Positions 8,161-17,937 of a DNA stretch of 17,950 bases are shown in pieces. This DNA is from an uncultured Mycoplasma sp. (lineage in GTDB: Bacteria > Bacillota_I > Bacilli_A > Mycoplasmatales > Metamycoplasmataceae). The notes beneath the pieces are model-generated. The model saw only the letters and a program-made list of their open reading frames with translations. It ran no database searches and was not told the DNA's origin. The translations under genes were made by a program, and so were the position numbers. The DNA is taken from contig CAMRCV010000002.1 in assembly GCA_947041065.1 (NCBI GenBank), positions 1 to 17,950 of the forward strand, written 5' to 3'. How positions within the stretch are numbered: position 1 is the stretch's first letter; each line of letters starts with the position of its first letter.

Positions 8161-9312
8161 TTAATACATAAGTTTAAACTTATTTTTGAACGAATCATTT
8201 TTGTTCATGGTTGTTCCATTATTTTTTAATAAATTAGCAACTTCAATTGCAATAGCGGGAGCAGAAGCGATTGCTGGCGACTGCATTCCTGCTACATTAA
8301 TAAAGTGCTTATTATCTTTTGCATATTTGATTACAAAATCATCTGTTTCAATATCTATAGGTCTTGAACCTGATAATGTCATAATGGTTTTTTCTAATCT
8401 CAATCCAGGAATTAATTTATTACCAATTCTTCCTATTTCATCATATTTTTCTCTAGTCACTAAACGTGTCTCATTTTTTGGAACGTCCTCTTCTGCTGTT
8501 GGACCAACTAAAATGTGGCCATCCAACATAGGAGCAACGATTACTCCCTTACCATGAATGGTTGGGACCATAAAAATTATTGAGTTAATAAAATGACTTT
8601 CAGATCTTGCTAAAATTCTGTATTCTCCTCTTCTAACTTTTTGTTTAAAATCAGGATATCCAGCCATTTCAGCAATAACATCTGCATAATGCCCTGCAGC
8701 ATTAATGATGTTTTTGGCATAAAATATTTTTGAGTCATTCACAGTTATTTCAAAATGATCACCAATATATTTGATTCCTGTAACTTGGGAATTTCTTTTT
8801 ATTTCAATTCCGTTATTTTCAGCAACTCCAAAAAGCGCTTTGGTTGCAGCGACAGGGTCAATAGCTCATGAACTTGTACATAGCAATGCTTTAGTAACTT
8901 CAGGGCTTATATTGGGTTCTATTTTTCGAACTTCCTCTTGAGAAATTATTTTCATAAACTCTTTAGGGACTTTATTTGTTAATCCTCTTTGATATAGCAT
9001 ATCTAAGTGTTTCTCTTCTTCTTCATTAAAAGCAACTACTAAACTATCTACTTTAGCTTTTGGAAAATCTAAATTTGGAAAAATTTCTTCTCTTCATAAT
9101 CGATTACCCAAAACATTTAGTTTTGCTTCTACTTTTTCAGGAACCGGGTCAAAACCACCATGAATAGCTCCAGAGTTTCCTCTAGTTGTTTCATCTGCTA
9201 AGACGGGATTCTTTTCAAGTATGATATTTGATAGTTTGTACTTAGATAATTCATAAGAAATTATGCCACCTATTATTCCACCGCCGATAATGGCAACGTC
9301 ATATATTTTCAC
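8161..9312 (-). CDS. glpO: glycerol-3-phosphate oxidase (H2O2-forming), GTG start
   Basis: A 383-residue FAD flavoprotein that oxidises glycerol-3-phosphate to dihydroxyacetone phosphate and passes electrons to O2, giving H2O2. The dinucleotide-binding GGGIIGG is at 10-16, and NSGAIHGGFDP at 47-56 places His51 near the flavin, as in M. pneumoniae GlpO. Later blocks include NAAGHYAD (about 204-211), HGKGVIVAP (Lys255), GHILVGPTAEE and a C-terminal GMQSPAIASAP. The ~384 length is that of mycoplasma oxidases; quinone-linked GlpD enzymes are longer. The first codon is GTG (9310-9312), fixed by AAGGAG four bases before it. First gene of the operon, 18 bases from glpK. Oxidase rather than dehydrogenase is inferred from length and lineage. 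Confidence 0.93.
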
Positions 9313-9381
9313 TTTTCTCCTTATTTATATTTAAAATAGAGTTATATTTTTAAAACATATTATGAATATAGATATTTGACT

Positions 9382-9417
9382 AAAAAATAAAGATGGTGTT
9401 CATCTTTTTCACAGATG
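9382..9417 (-). promoter_or_regulatory. candidate attenuator in glpO leader (terminator versus anti-terminator hairpin)
   Basis: On the minus strand, AAAGATG (9407-9401), loop AACAC and CATCTTT (9395-9389) form a 7-bp stem followed by A and six T (9387-9382), a terminator shape. Just upstream, CATCT (9417-9413) can instead pair with the AGATG at 9405-9401, which would break the terminator. All segments lie in the predicted leader between the -10 at 9433-9438 and the glpO start. The competing stem is only 5 bp, so this is tentative. Confidence 0.35.
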
Positions 9418-9432
9418 TTGTCATTAATAAAT

Positions 9433-9438
9433 ATTATA
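9433..9438 (-). promoter_or_regulatory. likely -10 box of the glpO-glpK-glpF operon
   Basis: Perfect TATAAT on the minus strand, 121 bases before the GTG of glpO; a start near 9426 gives a leader of about 114 bases. A 9-bp palindrome centred on 9446 abuts it on the upstream side and could be an operator. No good -35 is seen. Weaker AT hexamers closer to glpO cannot be excluded. Confidence 0.4.
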
Positions 9439-9787
9439 ATTATTTCAAATAATTACTATATTTCTGGTCTTAAAATTTCTTATTCTAATAATGTTTATTT
9501 TAAGAAATTGTTTTTTAAACAATTCCGCACTAAAGTTAATTATGAGAGAAAATAAACTTTATTTTCTTATTTCTCATTTTACATAACTTCTATTTTAATA
9601 TATTTATATATTTGTAAATATATTTTATATTTTGTTAATAACATAAAATACACCTTTATTATATCATTTTTAATTAACTTTTGATACAAATGCTATAAAA
9701 ATATATTTAAATAACTTTTTAAAATAACCAAAAAAAGAACTCACTTTTTTTATTTTATTATTGAATAATATGCTTCAATTTATATGT

Positions 9788-9793
9788 TAAAAT
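9788..9793 (+). promoter_or_regulatory. likely -10 (extended) of the lipoprotein gene
   Basis: TAAAAT preceded by TGT, giving an extended -10 form, 37 bases before the ATG at 9831. A TTGAAT at 9761-9766 is a poor -35 because the spacing is 21. GAGGAG at 9819-9824, six bases before the ATG, is a strong ribosome site and fixes the start. Confidence 0.4.
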
Positions 9794-9830
9794 GTGTATA
9801 TATTTTATTTAAATATATGAGGAGAAAAAG

Positions 9831-11561
9831 ATGAAATCATTTATTAAATTATCAAATTTATTATTGGTTGGAATGGTCGGTGTAATTAGTTTGCCATTAA
9901 TACTTGTTTCTTGCAATCAAGAAACAAATCCCGAACCCGAAATTGACCCAACTGATCCTATACCTCCAGTAGTTAATCCAAATCCACCAGTTAATCCTAA
10001 TCCAATACCACCTAATATTTTGGAGTTTGCCAAAGGTGGAGAAATAAGTTATTCAAATGCTCCTGATGTTATTCAAACTAATATTAAATTGAAAGTCGAT
10101 AAATACCTTGCTGTAGTTAACCAATTAAGATTAGATCAATATACTAATATTTCATTATTAACTAACGAAGGGTTAAATAAGCTTTTACATATTTCTGATA
10201 CTTCATATGAATTACTAGAGTTATCAATTATTGAGGGATCGTCACAATCATCAGGAACACTTGTGTTATCTTTGAATGGTGAATATAAAGACCATTTAAT
10301 TGAAAATGAAAAAATTACTATTTCCAATTTTCCAATGCTTTGAAATAAAAGCCTTGATGTTATTAGTGTAGACAATAAAATTAATGAATTAAATTTTATT
10401 ACTGATTTACAAGGTGAAAACTTTAGTTCTTGAACAGCCGAACAATTCTTTAAATACAATGAAAGACCAATTTATGTGAAATATAGTGTTCATGGAATGG
10501 TTGCTCCAATTGATTTAAATAAATTTTATGAAAATGGGCTAATTGCAAATATGCAATTTATAAACCCTAACTTTAATAATGTTGATTGAGATATTAAAGT
10601 TACATTTATGCAAAAAAAATATAATGGAACCAATTGAGTAGAAGAAGTTTCTAATTCAAAAACAACATTAAATAAATATAAAGTTAAATTCAACATTAAT
10701 CATGCAGCACTTAATGTTTTAGCTTCTACAGCAAAGATTAAAGAACAAAACAACAACCAAGTATATGCTTCAACCGTTTTCTTGAAATCTCAAAAAGGAT
10801 TAAATCCTTGGGAAGAATATATTCAATTAGATTTAAAAATAAAGAACAAATACTTTCCAGGTTCAACTATTAATTTTACTAATGGAATTCCAACAGTTAA
10901 TGATAAATTAGGAACCTTGGGAGGGATGTTCATTATTCAAGATTCAAAAGATGTGAGTAAAGAACCAAACCAATCATTTTTTAGAATGACTTTAAAGGGT
11001 TTTAAGCTTTCATCAATATTATTTACTGCTGAAAATATATCATCAAATACAATTTCTCTTATTAAAGGTGGAGCTTTTGAAAAAAGCGTTATTCAGGATT
11101 TAAATTCAACAACAAATAAACCGTTAATTAACGCTTTGACAAGTGGACAAAGCGCAGAATTTAACTTAAATCAATTTACAACATCTTTTGGTCAAAAATC
11201 TCTTATTGCAAATGCTAATATTTTTACTAATTATTGAATTGACAAAGTGGGGACTTTCCAAGAATCTTTAATTCCGTTGACGCAATTAAGTAATAGTGGA
11301 TTTGAATTCAACTTACTTTCACAAAAAACATCTTTATTAAGTGCTTTGTCTAAAGATGAAAACGGACAATTTGAAAATTTATTATTTAAAAAAGTTGTTG
11401 TAAGTGATAAACAAAATGAAAATCTAATCATAATTACTAAACAAACCAATGGTGACTTAAAAATTTCATATAAACTTGATATAGTAATTGATTCTTATGC
11501 TCATTTACAAGATATTAAAATATTGAATGAAACTACAATCTTGGCAGCAGATATTATTTAA
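9831..11561 (+). CDS. surface lipoprotein, function unknown
   Basis: A 576-residue secreted lipoprotein. A basic start (MKSFIK), a hydrophobic core and the lipobox LILVSC place the lipidated Cys at residue 28, so the mature protein is anchored on the outer face of the membrane. Residues 29-62 form a Pro/Asn/Asp-rich linker (repeated NPxPP pieces) before the globular part. I recognise no enzymatic motif in the remainder, which is rich in Asn, Ser and Thr. In-frame TGA codons (10341-10343 and others) read as Trp; the frame is continuous to TAA 11559-11561. A strong GAGGAG lies six bases upstream. It stands alone, divergent from the glp operon and upstream of RNase J. A binding or adhesion role is possible but unsupported. 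Confidence 0.88.
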
Positions 11562-11656
11562 TCTAGTAATTACCTATATAATGTATTTGTATACGTATTT
11601 TATAACTTGAAATTTACCAAATATTTTTATGAGTAAATATTAAATTAGTTAGAAAA

Positions 11657-11667
11657 TATAATATAAT
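11657..11667 (+). promoter_or_regulatory. two overlapping -10 boxes upstream of RNase J
   Basis: Two overlapping TATAAT hexamers (11657-11662 and 11662-11667), 69-79 bases before the RNase J ATG, flanked by a small inverted repeat (GTTAG near 11648, CTAAC at 11676). AGGAG at 11726-11730, five bases before the ATG, is the ribosome site. No -35 is clear. The 174-base gap after the lipoprotein shows no convincing GC-containing terminator. Confidence 0.45.
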
Positions 11668-11735
11668 TAATTCAACTAACAAAATTAAAAGCTTTAAATT
11701 CAAAAAACATTCAAATTTAAAAAATAGGAGAAAAT

Positions 11736-13448
11736 ATGCAACCAACAAAATTTTTTGGTTTAGGTGGAATGCAAGAAATTGGAAAATCCACACTTGTAAT
11801 AGAACACAATGATAAAATCTTTATCTTAGATGCAGGTATCAAATTTGGTAACGGATCAATTACAGGTATCAAAGGAATTATTCCGAACTACAAATACTTA
11901 AAAGCAAATCAACACAAAATAGAAGGTCTGTTTTTAACACATGGTCATGAAGATCATATGGGTGGGATTCCTTATTTATTACAACAAATAGATTTACAAT
12001 TTATTTATGCACCAAGACTTGCTATTAAATATTTAGAAGCTAAAATTAGTGAAAGAAAATTACAAACAAATGTAAAATTTATCGAAATTGAAAAGGATGA
12101 AAAATTTGTCTTTGATGATGTTGAGGTTGATTTTTGAACAGCTCAACATTCAATTCCAGATGCTTTTGGAATTAGATTTTCAACACCAAACGGTTCTTTA
12201 ATGTTTACAGGAGATTTTAGATTTGATTATACTCCAATTGGAAATATGACAGATTTCAAAAAACTTGAGCAAATGGGAGATGAAAACTTAACTGTTTTAT
12301 TTTCTGATTCAACAAATGCTATGAGACCTTCTCATTCACCATCAGAAAAAGATATTTTAAAAGATATTAGAAACTATATGGAAAAAGCAGAAAAGAAAAT
12401 TATCATTACAGCCTTCGCTTCTAATATGACAAGAATTAGTGCCATCATTAAAATGGCATCAGAATTAGGAAAGAAAGTTGTTTCTTTTGGTCGTTCTATG
12501 GTTAATGGAGTTAATATCGGAAGAGAAATCGGATATATTGATGTTGATGCAAGTGTTTTTATTGATAAAAAAAATATTTCAAAATTTGCTGAAAACGAAA
12601 TTGTTATTTTAACAACAGGTTCTCAAGGTGAGCAATTAGCTGCGCTTGCAAAAATGGCAATTGGTAAACACCCCCAAGTTACTATTAAAAATAGAGATTT
12701 AATTATTTTTTCTTCTTCACCTATTCCAGGAAACAGAATTAAAATAGAATTATTAATTAATAATTTATATAAATTAGGTGCTGACATTAAAGAAAATAGA
12801 ATTGATGGTTATCTACATACTTCTGGACACGCTTATAGAGAAGAACATGACAAAATATTTCAATTAACAAAACCAGATTATTTTGTACCTTATCATGGTG
12901 AATATAGAATGTCAGTTGTTCACGGTCAAACCGCTGTTGAAAATGGCGTTAAACCTGAAAACATTTTTATAGCAGCTCATGGTGAAGTGTATGAAATGCT
13001 TGATCGTAAATTAACATTATCTGAACATAAAGTTGATGCCGCTCCTGTTTATATTGATGGAGATATTGCTTCTGAATTAAACTCTAAAATTATTAAGGAA
13101 AGAGAAGTGCTTGGTGAAAGTGGTTTTGTGCATGTTGTTGTAACAATTAATAGAGCTAGAAATGAAATTATTGGTAGAACAAAAATCATATCTCGTGGAA
13201 CTCTGTATGTAAAAACTTCTTTACCTATTATTACTGAATCAAGAAGATTAGTGCACGGTGCATTATTATACAAAATTAAAAATCATGATAATTGAACTAC
13301 ACAACAATTAAAAAAACTTATTCAAGAAAGATTACAACCTTACTTCTATAAAACAAAAAGAAGAAAGCCGGTTATTACTTCGACTATCTTCTATACAGAT
13401 GATTTAAGATTAATATCTCCTCCAGAAGAAGAAATAATTGCTAATTAA
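11736..13448 (+). CDS. rnj: ribonuclease J
   Basis: A 570-residue metallo-beta-lactamase/beta-CASP nuclease that degrades and processes RNA (5' exonuclease and endonuclease), central to mRNA turnover in bacteria lacking RNase E. The N-terminus GLGGMQEIGKS at 8-18 is family-typical. Metal ligands are HGHEDH at 69-74, His138 (TAQHS), Asp160 (TGDFRFDY) and His391-type residues further on; the beta-CASP region shows SDSTNA and ends in HTSGHA at 361-366. A C-terminal domain of about 110 residues follows. The TGA at 12135-12137 and one near 13293 encode Trp, so the apparent breaks are not frameshifts. Start ATG 11736 follows AGGAG. The stop TAA 13446-13448 overlaps the stop of the convergent glycosidase. 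Which paralogue (J1 or J2) cannot be told. Confidence 0.95.
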
Positions 13449-15550
13449 ATTATATTTTTAATAATAATTAATAACAAAGATGCAGATCAACTAAAGTTAG
13501 TTGTTGATAGTCCATGTCCATTTAAAGGATTATAGTTTTCTCTGATTGACTCATTACCTAATAATCCATCCATGTTTTCCATGGCTTTTGTTGCTAATTC
13601 TTTTGCAAAATCATGAGAACCATAATTTGCTACTCCTTGTAAACCAAAATACAATTGATCTATTCAAACAGGCCCTCTTCAATAATCATATTGAGAAAAT
13701 CGAGAATTATTTACAGCAACTGAAGGGAAGGGTACAAAAGCGTTGTAGTTTTCCTCATTAATATTTTCGATAATTGCTTGTGCATAATCGTTTGTTGCTA
13801 AATTAGCAAAGAGAGGCATGATACCTTCCATTCCCTTACCATAATCAACAACTTTTCTTTTATCGATAGATTTAATATCATAATAAAATTTAGTTTCTTT
13901 ATCATACATATATTTATTGATAAATAAACTTACTTCTTGAGATGATTTTTCATATTTAGTAATATCTAATTCAAGATTTAAAATAATTGCCAGTTTTTTT
14001 AAGGAAACAAAATCTAAGTAATTAAACGAATTTAAATCAACACTAATTTGATCTATAACATAACCAATTAAAACATCTTTTGAAAAAACTTTAGCAACCT
14101 TAGCTCTATCTCAATCAAATCTTGGAGCATTGTCCATTCCACTTTCTCAAGCAGCAGCTTCGATAATACTATTTTCATTTTTAAAATCATTTAATTCATC
14201 AACAGTTCCACCATATTGCAAGATGCTATCTTTATTAATTGACCTATTATTATTTCATCAATCATTATAAGCAGATAATTTAGGATATATTCTTTTCAAA
14301 AAATCCATATCTTTTGAAATTTTATATATTTCATTTACTGCTCAAGCAGCAATTGGAGGTTTTGAATTTCTTTCATTTCAATTAGGTCCAACTCCACCTC
14401 TTGCAGGAGAGTAGTTAAAAAAGATACAATCAGGAATCATACCAACATCATGAGGACGCACAGCGTCGTTATCTTCTATTTGAAAGTCAAACATAGATTC
14501 CAAACTTTCTTGAGCTAGAATGGGGTCAAAATGTGCAATACCAACAACAATCTTTCAGGTATCTCATGATCATGCACCAATAAAATCTTGATAAGTAATA
14601 GATGGAATGATAAAATTTTTCTTAATTACTCCTGCTGGAGAACGTCAATTAGCTACTAATGTTTGTAATGACTTGATGATTAAATTTTCATATTTATCAT
14701 CATTATTAATTTTCAAAATATTATTAATGTATTTATTTCATCTATTTTTGTTTTCTAAAATATAATCTTCTTTTAATAAAAATGAACAAGTATTCACTTC
14801 TTGATCAAATAGAAAAGATTCAAATGAAGATAATTCAAATGAGCTTTGTGGTTTAATTTCAAAACTACCAAAACTACTAGTGAAAATAACGTCATTCTCA
14901 TTTTCTAAAACATTAAATTCTTTAATTTTTTGATTGTATTGTAAACGCATTGTTTCTTTTGTTTGCTTATTAATTATGGGATTAAAAAGAATGTTAATAG
15001 AGTCGTCAAAACTTTCAATTTTTTGAAAATAATTTAATCAAAATGCTGAATCATCTTCCACTTCTCCTGTTGATTTTGTTTTAATTTTAGAATACACACT
15101 CCCAGAAACAGAGATGTCTAAATCAATTTTTTTATTTGTTTTATTTGTAATTTTTGTTTCAATTAAAGATGTTCTATTGCTAGAAAATATTAATAGCTTG
15201 TGAATGATAAAGTCATCAAAATCATAATTTAATATTAACTGTCCTGGCAATGAATAAACATCACTTTTAGCATCATTAAAGTTAATTATTTTATCTTGGT
15301 ATTTGATAATTAATTTATTTGAATATTTACCAATATTCAAAGGAATTTCTTGTGATATAACTAATGGTCCAGCAAAGGAACTAATAGATTTATCTTCAGG
15401 TAAATAATATCCATGTCATGATCCATTGTCGGCAAAGACATTTGACTTGTTTGTATCCTTATAATTATAATTTTTATCATATGGCACTGCTTGAAAATTA
15501 ATTTCCGCTTCAGCTGCACTATAGTAATTTAAAACATTTTTGTATTTCAT
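13445..15550 (-). CDS. GH63-like glycoside hydrolase (YgjK-type glucosidase)
   Basis: A 701-residue enzyme of the (alpha/alpha)6-barrel clan. The N-terminal ~300 residues are beta-rich, and the barrel follows. GH63-type blocks are visible: GAWSWDTWK at 325-333, VRPHDVGMIPDCIFFN near 365-380, WESGMDNAPRFDWD at 469-482 with probable acid Asp473, WRGPVWIDQ at 624-632, and RENYNP with probable base Glu671, followed by the GHGLSTTNFSWSAS end motif. The catalytic pair appears intact. No signal peptide or lipobox, so the enzyme is probably cytosolic and acts on an imported glucoside; the substrate is unknown. Start: ATG 15550 is ten bases from AAAGGA; ATG 15559 in frame is only one base from it and less likely. 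Many TGA codons encode Trp. A trehalase-like (GH37) role is less likely. Confidence 0.82.
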
Positions 15551-15586
15551 TTTTTTCATTTCCTTTAATATATATTATTTTAAAAA

Positions 15587-15619
15587 TAACGCACTCTTCA
15601 TTATTGAAAGAGCACGTTA
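15587..15619 (-). terminator. intrinsic terminator of the amino-acid permease gene
   Basis: On the minus strand the two 12-base arms (15619-15608 and 15598-15587) pair fully if two central G-U wobbles are allowed: UAACG, UG and CUCUU with AAGAG, UG and CGUUA. The loop is nine bases and a run of five T (15586-15582) follows. On the plus strand the same positions would be C/A mismatches, so the structure points to minus-strand termination, 11 bases after the permease stop. Confidence 0.75.
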
Positions 15620-15629
15620 CTTAGTTTAT

Positions 15630-17937
15630 TTAAGCAGTCACAAGTTTATTGTTAACTACATTTGTGCTTGTTGATTTCATTTGTTCAACAGCTTCGATTA
15701 ATTCATCTAAATTCTTAACATAAATTTTAAAGTTTTCAAATTGGTTATTTTCCACATGGATAACAGATGCCAATTCTAATTGTGATCAATTTCCTTCAGA
15801 GATTACTTCAATATCTGAATCAATTGATTCTTTTAATATTTTAATATTTTGAATACCGAATTTCTCACCAACTAAAACGTCTGCAAAATTTCTTATAATT
15901 ACAATTTCTTCAGAATTTATCATAATTTTATCTTCTAACCTAAATTGTTGTAAAGGTGAATAATATGATGACGCTGCAAAAGATTGATATTCCGCATTGT
16001 TTTTATCATATTTTTCATTAAATTCAATGTCTTTTTCTTGAATTATTGGTAATTCATTTAACATAATTTGTTTTAAAGATGTACTTTCAGAATTTGTTGA
16101 TAACTTATAATTGTTTAATAACGGTTTCATAGTTTCAAGATAAAATAACTTTGTTTCTTGTCTTAATTGAACACCAACTATTTTGATTTCTTCTTTATAT
16201 GATTTCTTCAATTTAGAAATTTGTTGTTGAATATCTTTTTTGTTTTTATTAATATCTTTTTTTAGACTTCTAATTTCTTTAGTGGCATTTTTTTGTTCTA
16301 GTAAACTACTTTTTTTAATTTCTAGATAATTACCATCATCTAAAGCTTGTTCTAATTGTGATGAAATTATATTTTTTTGTTCTATTTTTAAATTCATTTG
16401 ATCAATAATATTTAAAGATAAATTTCTTCCTTGGTTTAACAATTCATTTTTATTATTTGAATATTTATCACGAATTTCTGGGTGTAATCATAAAACAAAT
16501 TTATTAGTTATTGAATATTTAATAAGGGCATATTTAGTAGGCAAGTTGTGTTCAATAGCGATTTTAGTATCTCTTAATTGGTATTCATATTTAAAGTAAT
16601 ATCACAAGTATGCAGGTACTACAATTAGTAATATCATAGTTACTTTCATTAAAGGTCCCATTCATCAATTAGATGGTCACTCAGAAATTGGTTTTTCTAA
16701 AGGGGTACCATCCATAAATGTTAATACTAAAATAATGGCAGTTAATGATGTTAGAAATACTCCAACTACTATTCCAAATTTTCGATTACCCATTCTAAAA
16801 CTTCGCTCTTCATGATCTTTACGAAGACGTAGATTGATATAAGATATAAAGATAATGATTCATGGAAGCATTCCGATTCAACCAGCTGCACCTTTAATTA
16901 ATGAAAGGTTTTCACTTAATGAATCTCCCATTGGTCATGTTAATAGCAATATGAATGGTGCTACTAATATAAATTGTAGCCAAGCACCATATGAACAGAC
17001 ACCATTTTTATTTTGTTTAGATAATTTTGAACCAAATATACCTGGTGCAATTTCACTAAACATAACTTTAACTGGCGCTGATGTTCAAATAATTAGTCCA
17101 CCAATTGATGATATAAAGAATATTGAACCAATAATAATATAAGCAGATTGAGTAATAACTGGTCCTGATACTCCCATTGGAGATAATATAAAGTGGAAAA
17201 TTTTAGCAAATGAATTAGCTCAACCGGCAGCAAGGCCTCCTGTTGGTGGAAATACAGATGCTAATAAAGTACCTACTATATAAGAACCACCAATAACCAT
17301 AACTGAAATAATCATAGCTTTAGTAAACGCCTTTCGACCTCCACTAACATCTTTAACATAAACTCCTAATGACTGACCACCATCGGCAGCCATAAGAACT
17401 CAAATAAATGTGGACATTCAAGCAAAGTTTAACCCGCCAGTATCTCCTCAAATATTTACATCTCCTATTCCAGGAGCTTCTGTTCCTGGAAGTAATGAAG
17501 GATCAACTGCTCCTGCAATTCAACCAATTGTTGCCATTATAAAGAAGAACGCTGTTAACATTAACATCAATCCTCCCCCTAAAGAAACAACTTTTGATAA
17601 TTTTTTAGTGTTTAAAGTTGATACAAAGGTAATAATTCCAAAAAAGAATATAGCAATAAATGGAATTATAGATTTATAGATTTCGTTAGTTGTAAAATCT
17701 TGTCCAGTGATAGCAAAGGATAAAAAATTTATTCTTTGCGGAACCGCTGAAAAAAAGTAAGTTAGGTTGGCAAACCAAAACATAAATGAAGTGATGAATG
17801 CCGTTTTCCTCCCTACTGAAGTATGAATTCAACTGGTTAGACCAGATTTGGAACTCTTTTTAAGTGATGCAAATTCAGCAATCATGAATATAAAAGGAAA
17901 TAAAAATGTTATTACGGCTATTAAGAAGGCAATTGAA
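15630..17937 (-). CDS. APC-family amino-acid permease with long C-terminal tail (N-terminus off contig)
   Basis: At least 769 residues remain; the start lies beyond the contig end. The membrane part (about the first 445 visible residues) shows successive hydrophobic helices, including FPFIFMIAEFASLKK, ADGGQSLGVYVKDVSGG, PPTGGLAAGW and IIIGSIFFISSIGGLIIW, in the style of APC transporters of the GadC and mycoplasma amino-acid permease type. After the last helix (near 16590) comes a soluble region of about 320 residues, very Lys/Glu/Gln-rich and partly coiled coil (about 16130-16440), with a more globular end. TGA reads as Trp throughout (for example 15783-15785). It ends at TAA 15630-15632, followed by a terminator. 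The substrate is unknown. The tail is presumably cytoplasmic and may be regulatory or structural. Confidence 0.82.

Larger units (their letters stand above)
9313..9830. other. 518-base divergent spacer (glpO / lipoprotein) rich in inverted repeats
   Basis: No credible gene on either strand. It holds, from left to right: the glpO ribosome site; a candidate attenuator (9382-9417); a glp -10 box (9433-9438) next to a 9-bp palindrome (9437-9455); two mutually exclusive 9-bp pairings (9468-9476 with 9497-9505, or 9474-9482 with 9501-9509); an 8-bp inverted repeat (9506-9513 with 9517-9524); a bulged hairpin (9542-9577); a poly-A/poly-T inverted repeat about 9720-9757; and the lipoprotein promoter and ribosome site. 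Base composition is extremely AT-rich, which raises the chance of random palindromes. Confidence 0.6.

Noticed and set aside
8186..8557. Plus-strand 123-residue hydrophobic frame
   Set aside because: Antisense shadow of glpO, with no ribosome site or promoter.
9720..9757. Poly-A/poly-T tract as a phase-variation switch for the lipoprotein
   Set aside because: The runs are only about seven bases and lie upstream of the likely -10/-35 region; no strain comparison supports variation.
11562..11640. Terminator after the lipoprotein gene
   Set aside because: Only short AT-rich dyads are present, with no GC stem or clear T-tract.
13484..13504. Inverted repeat CAACTAA/TTAGTTG as RNase J terminator
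   Set aside because: It lies within the coding end of the glycosidase and lacks a following T-run on the plus strand.
16855..17679. Plus-strand frames of 95 and 89 residues
   Set aside because: Antisense shadows of the APC permease; low-complexity Ile/Pro/Asn translations and no start signals.
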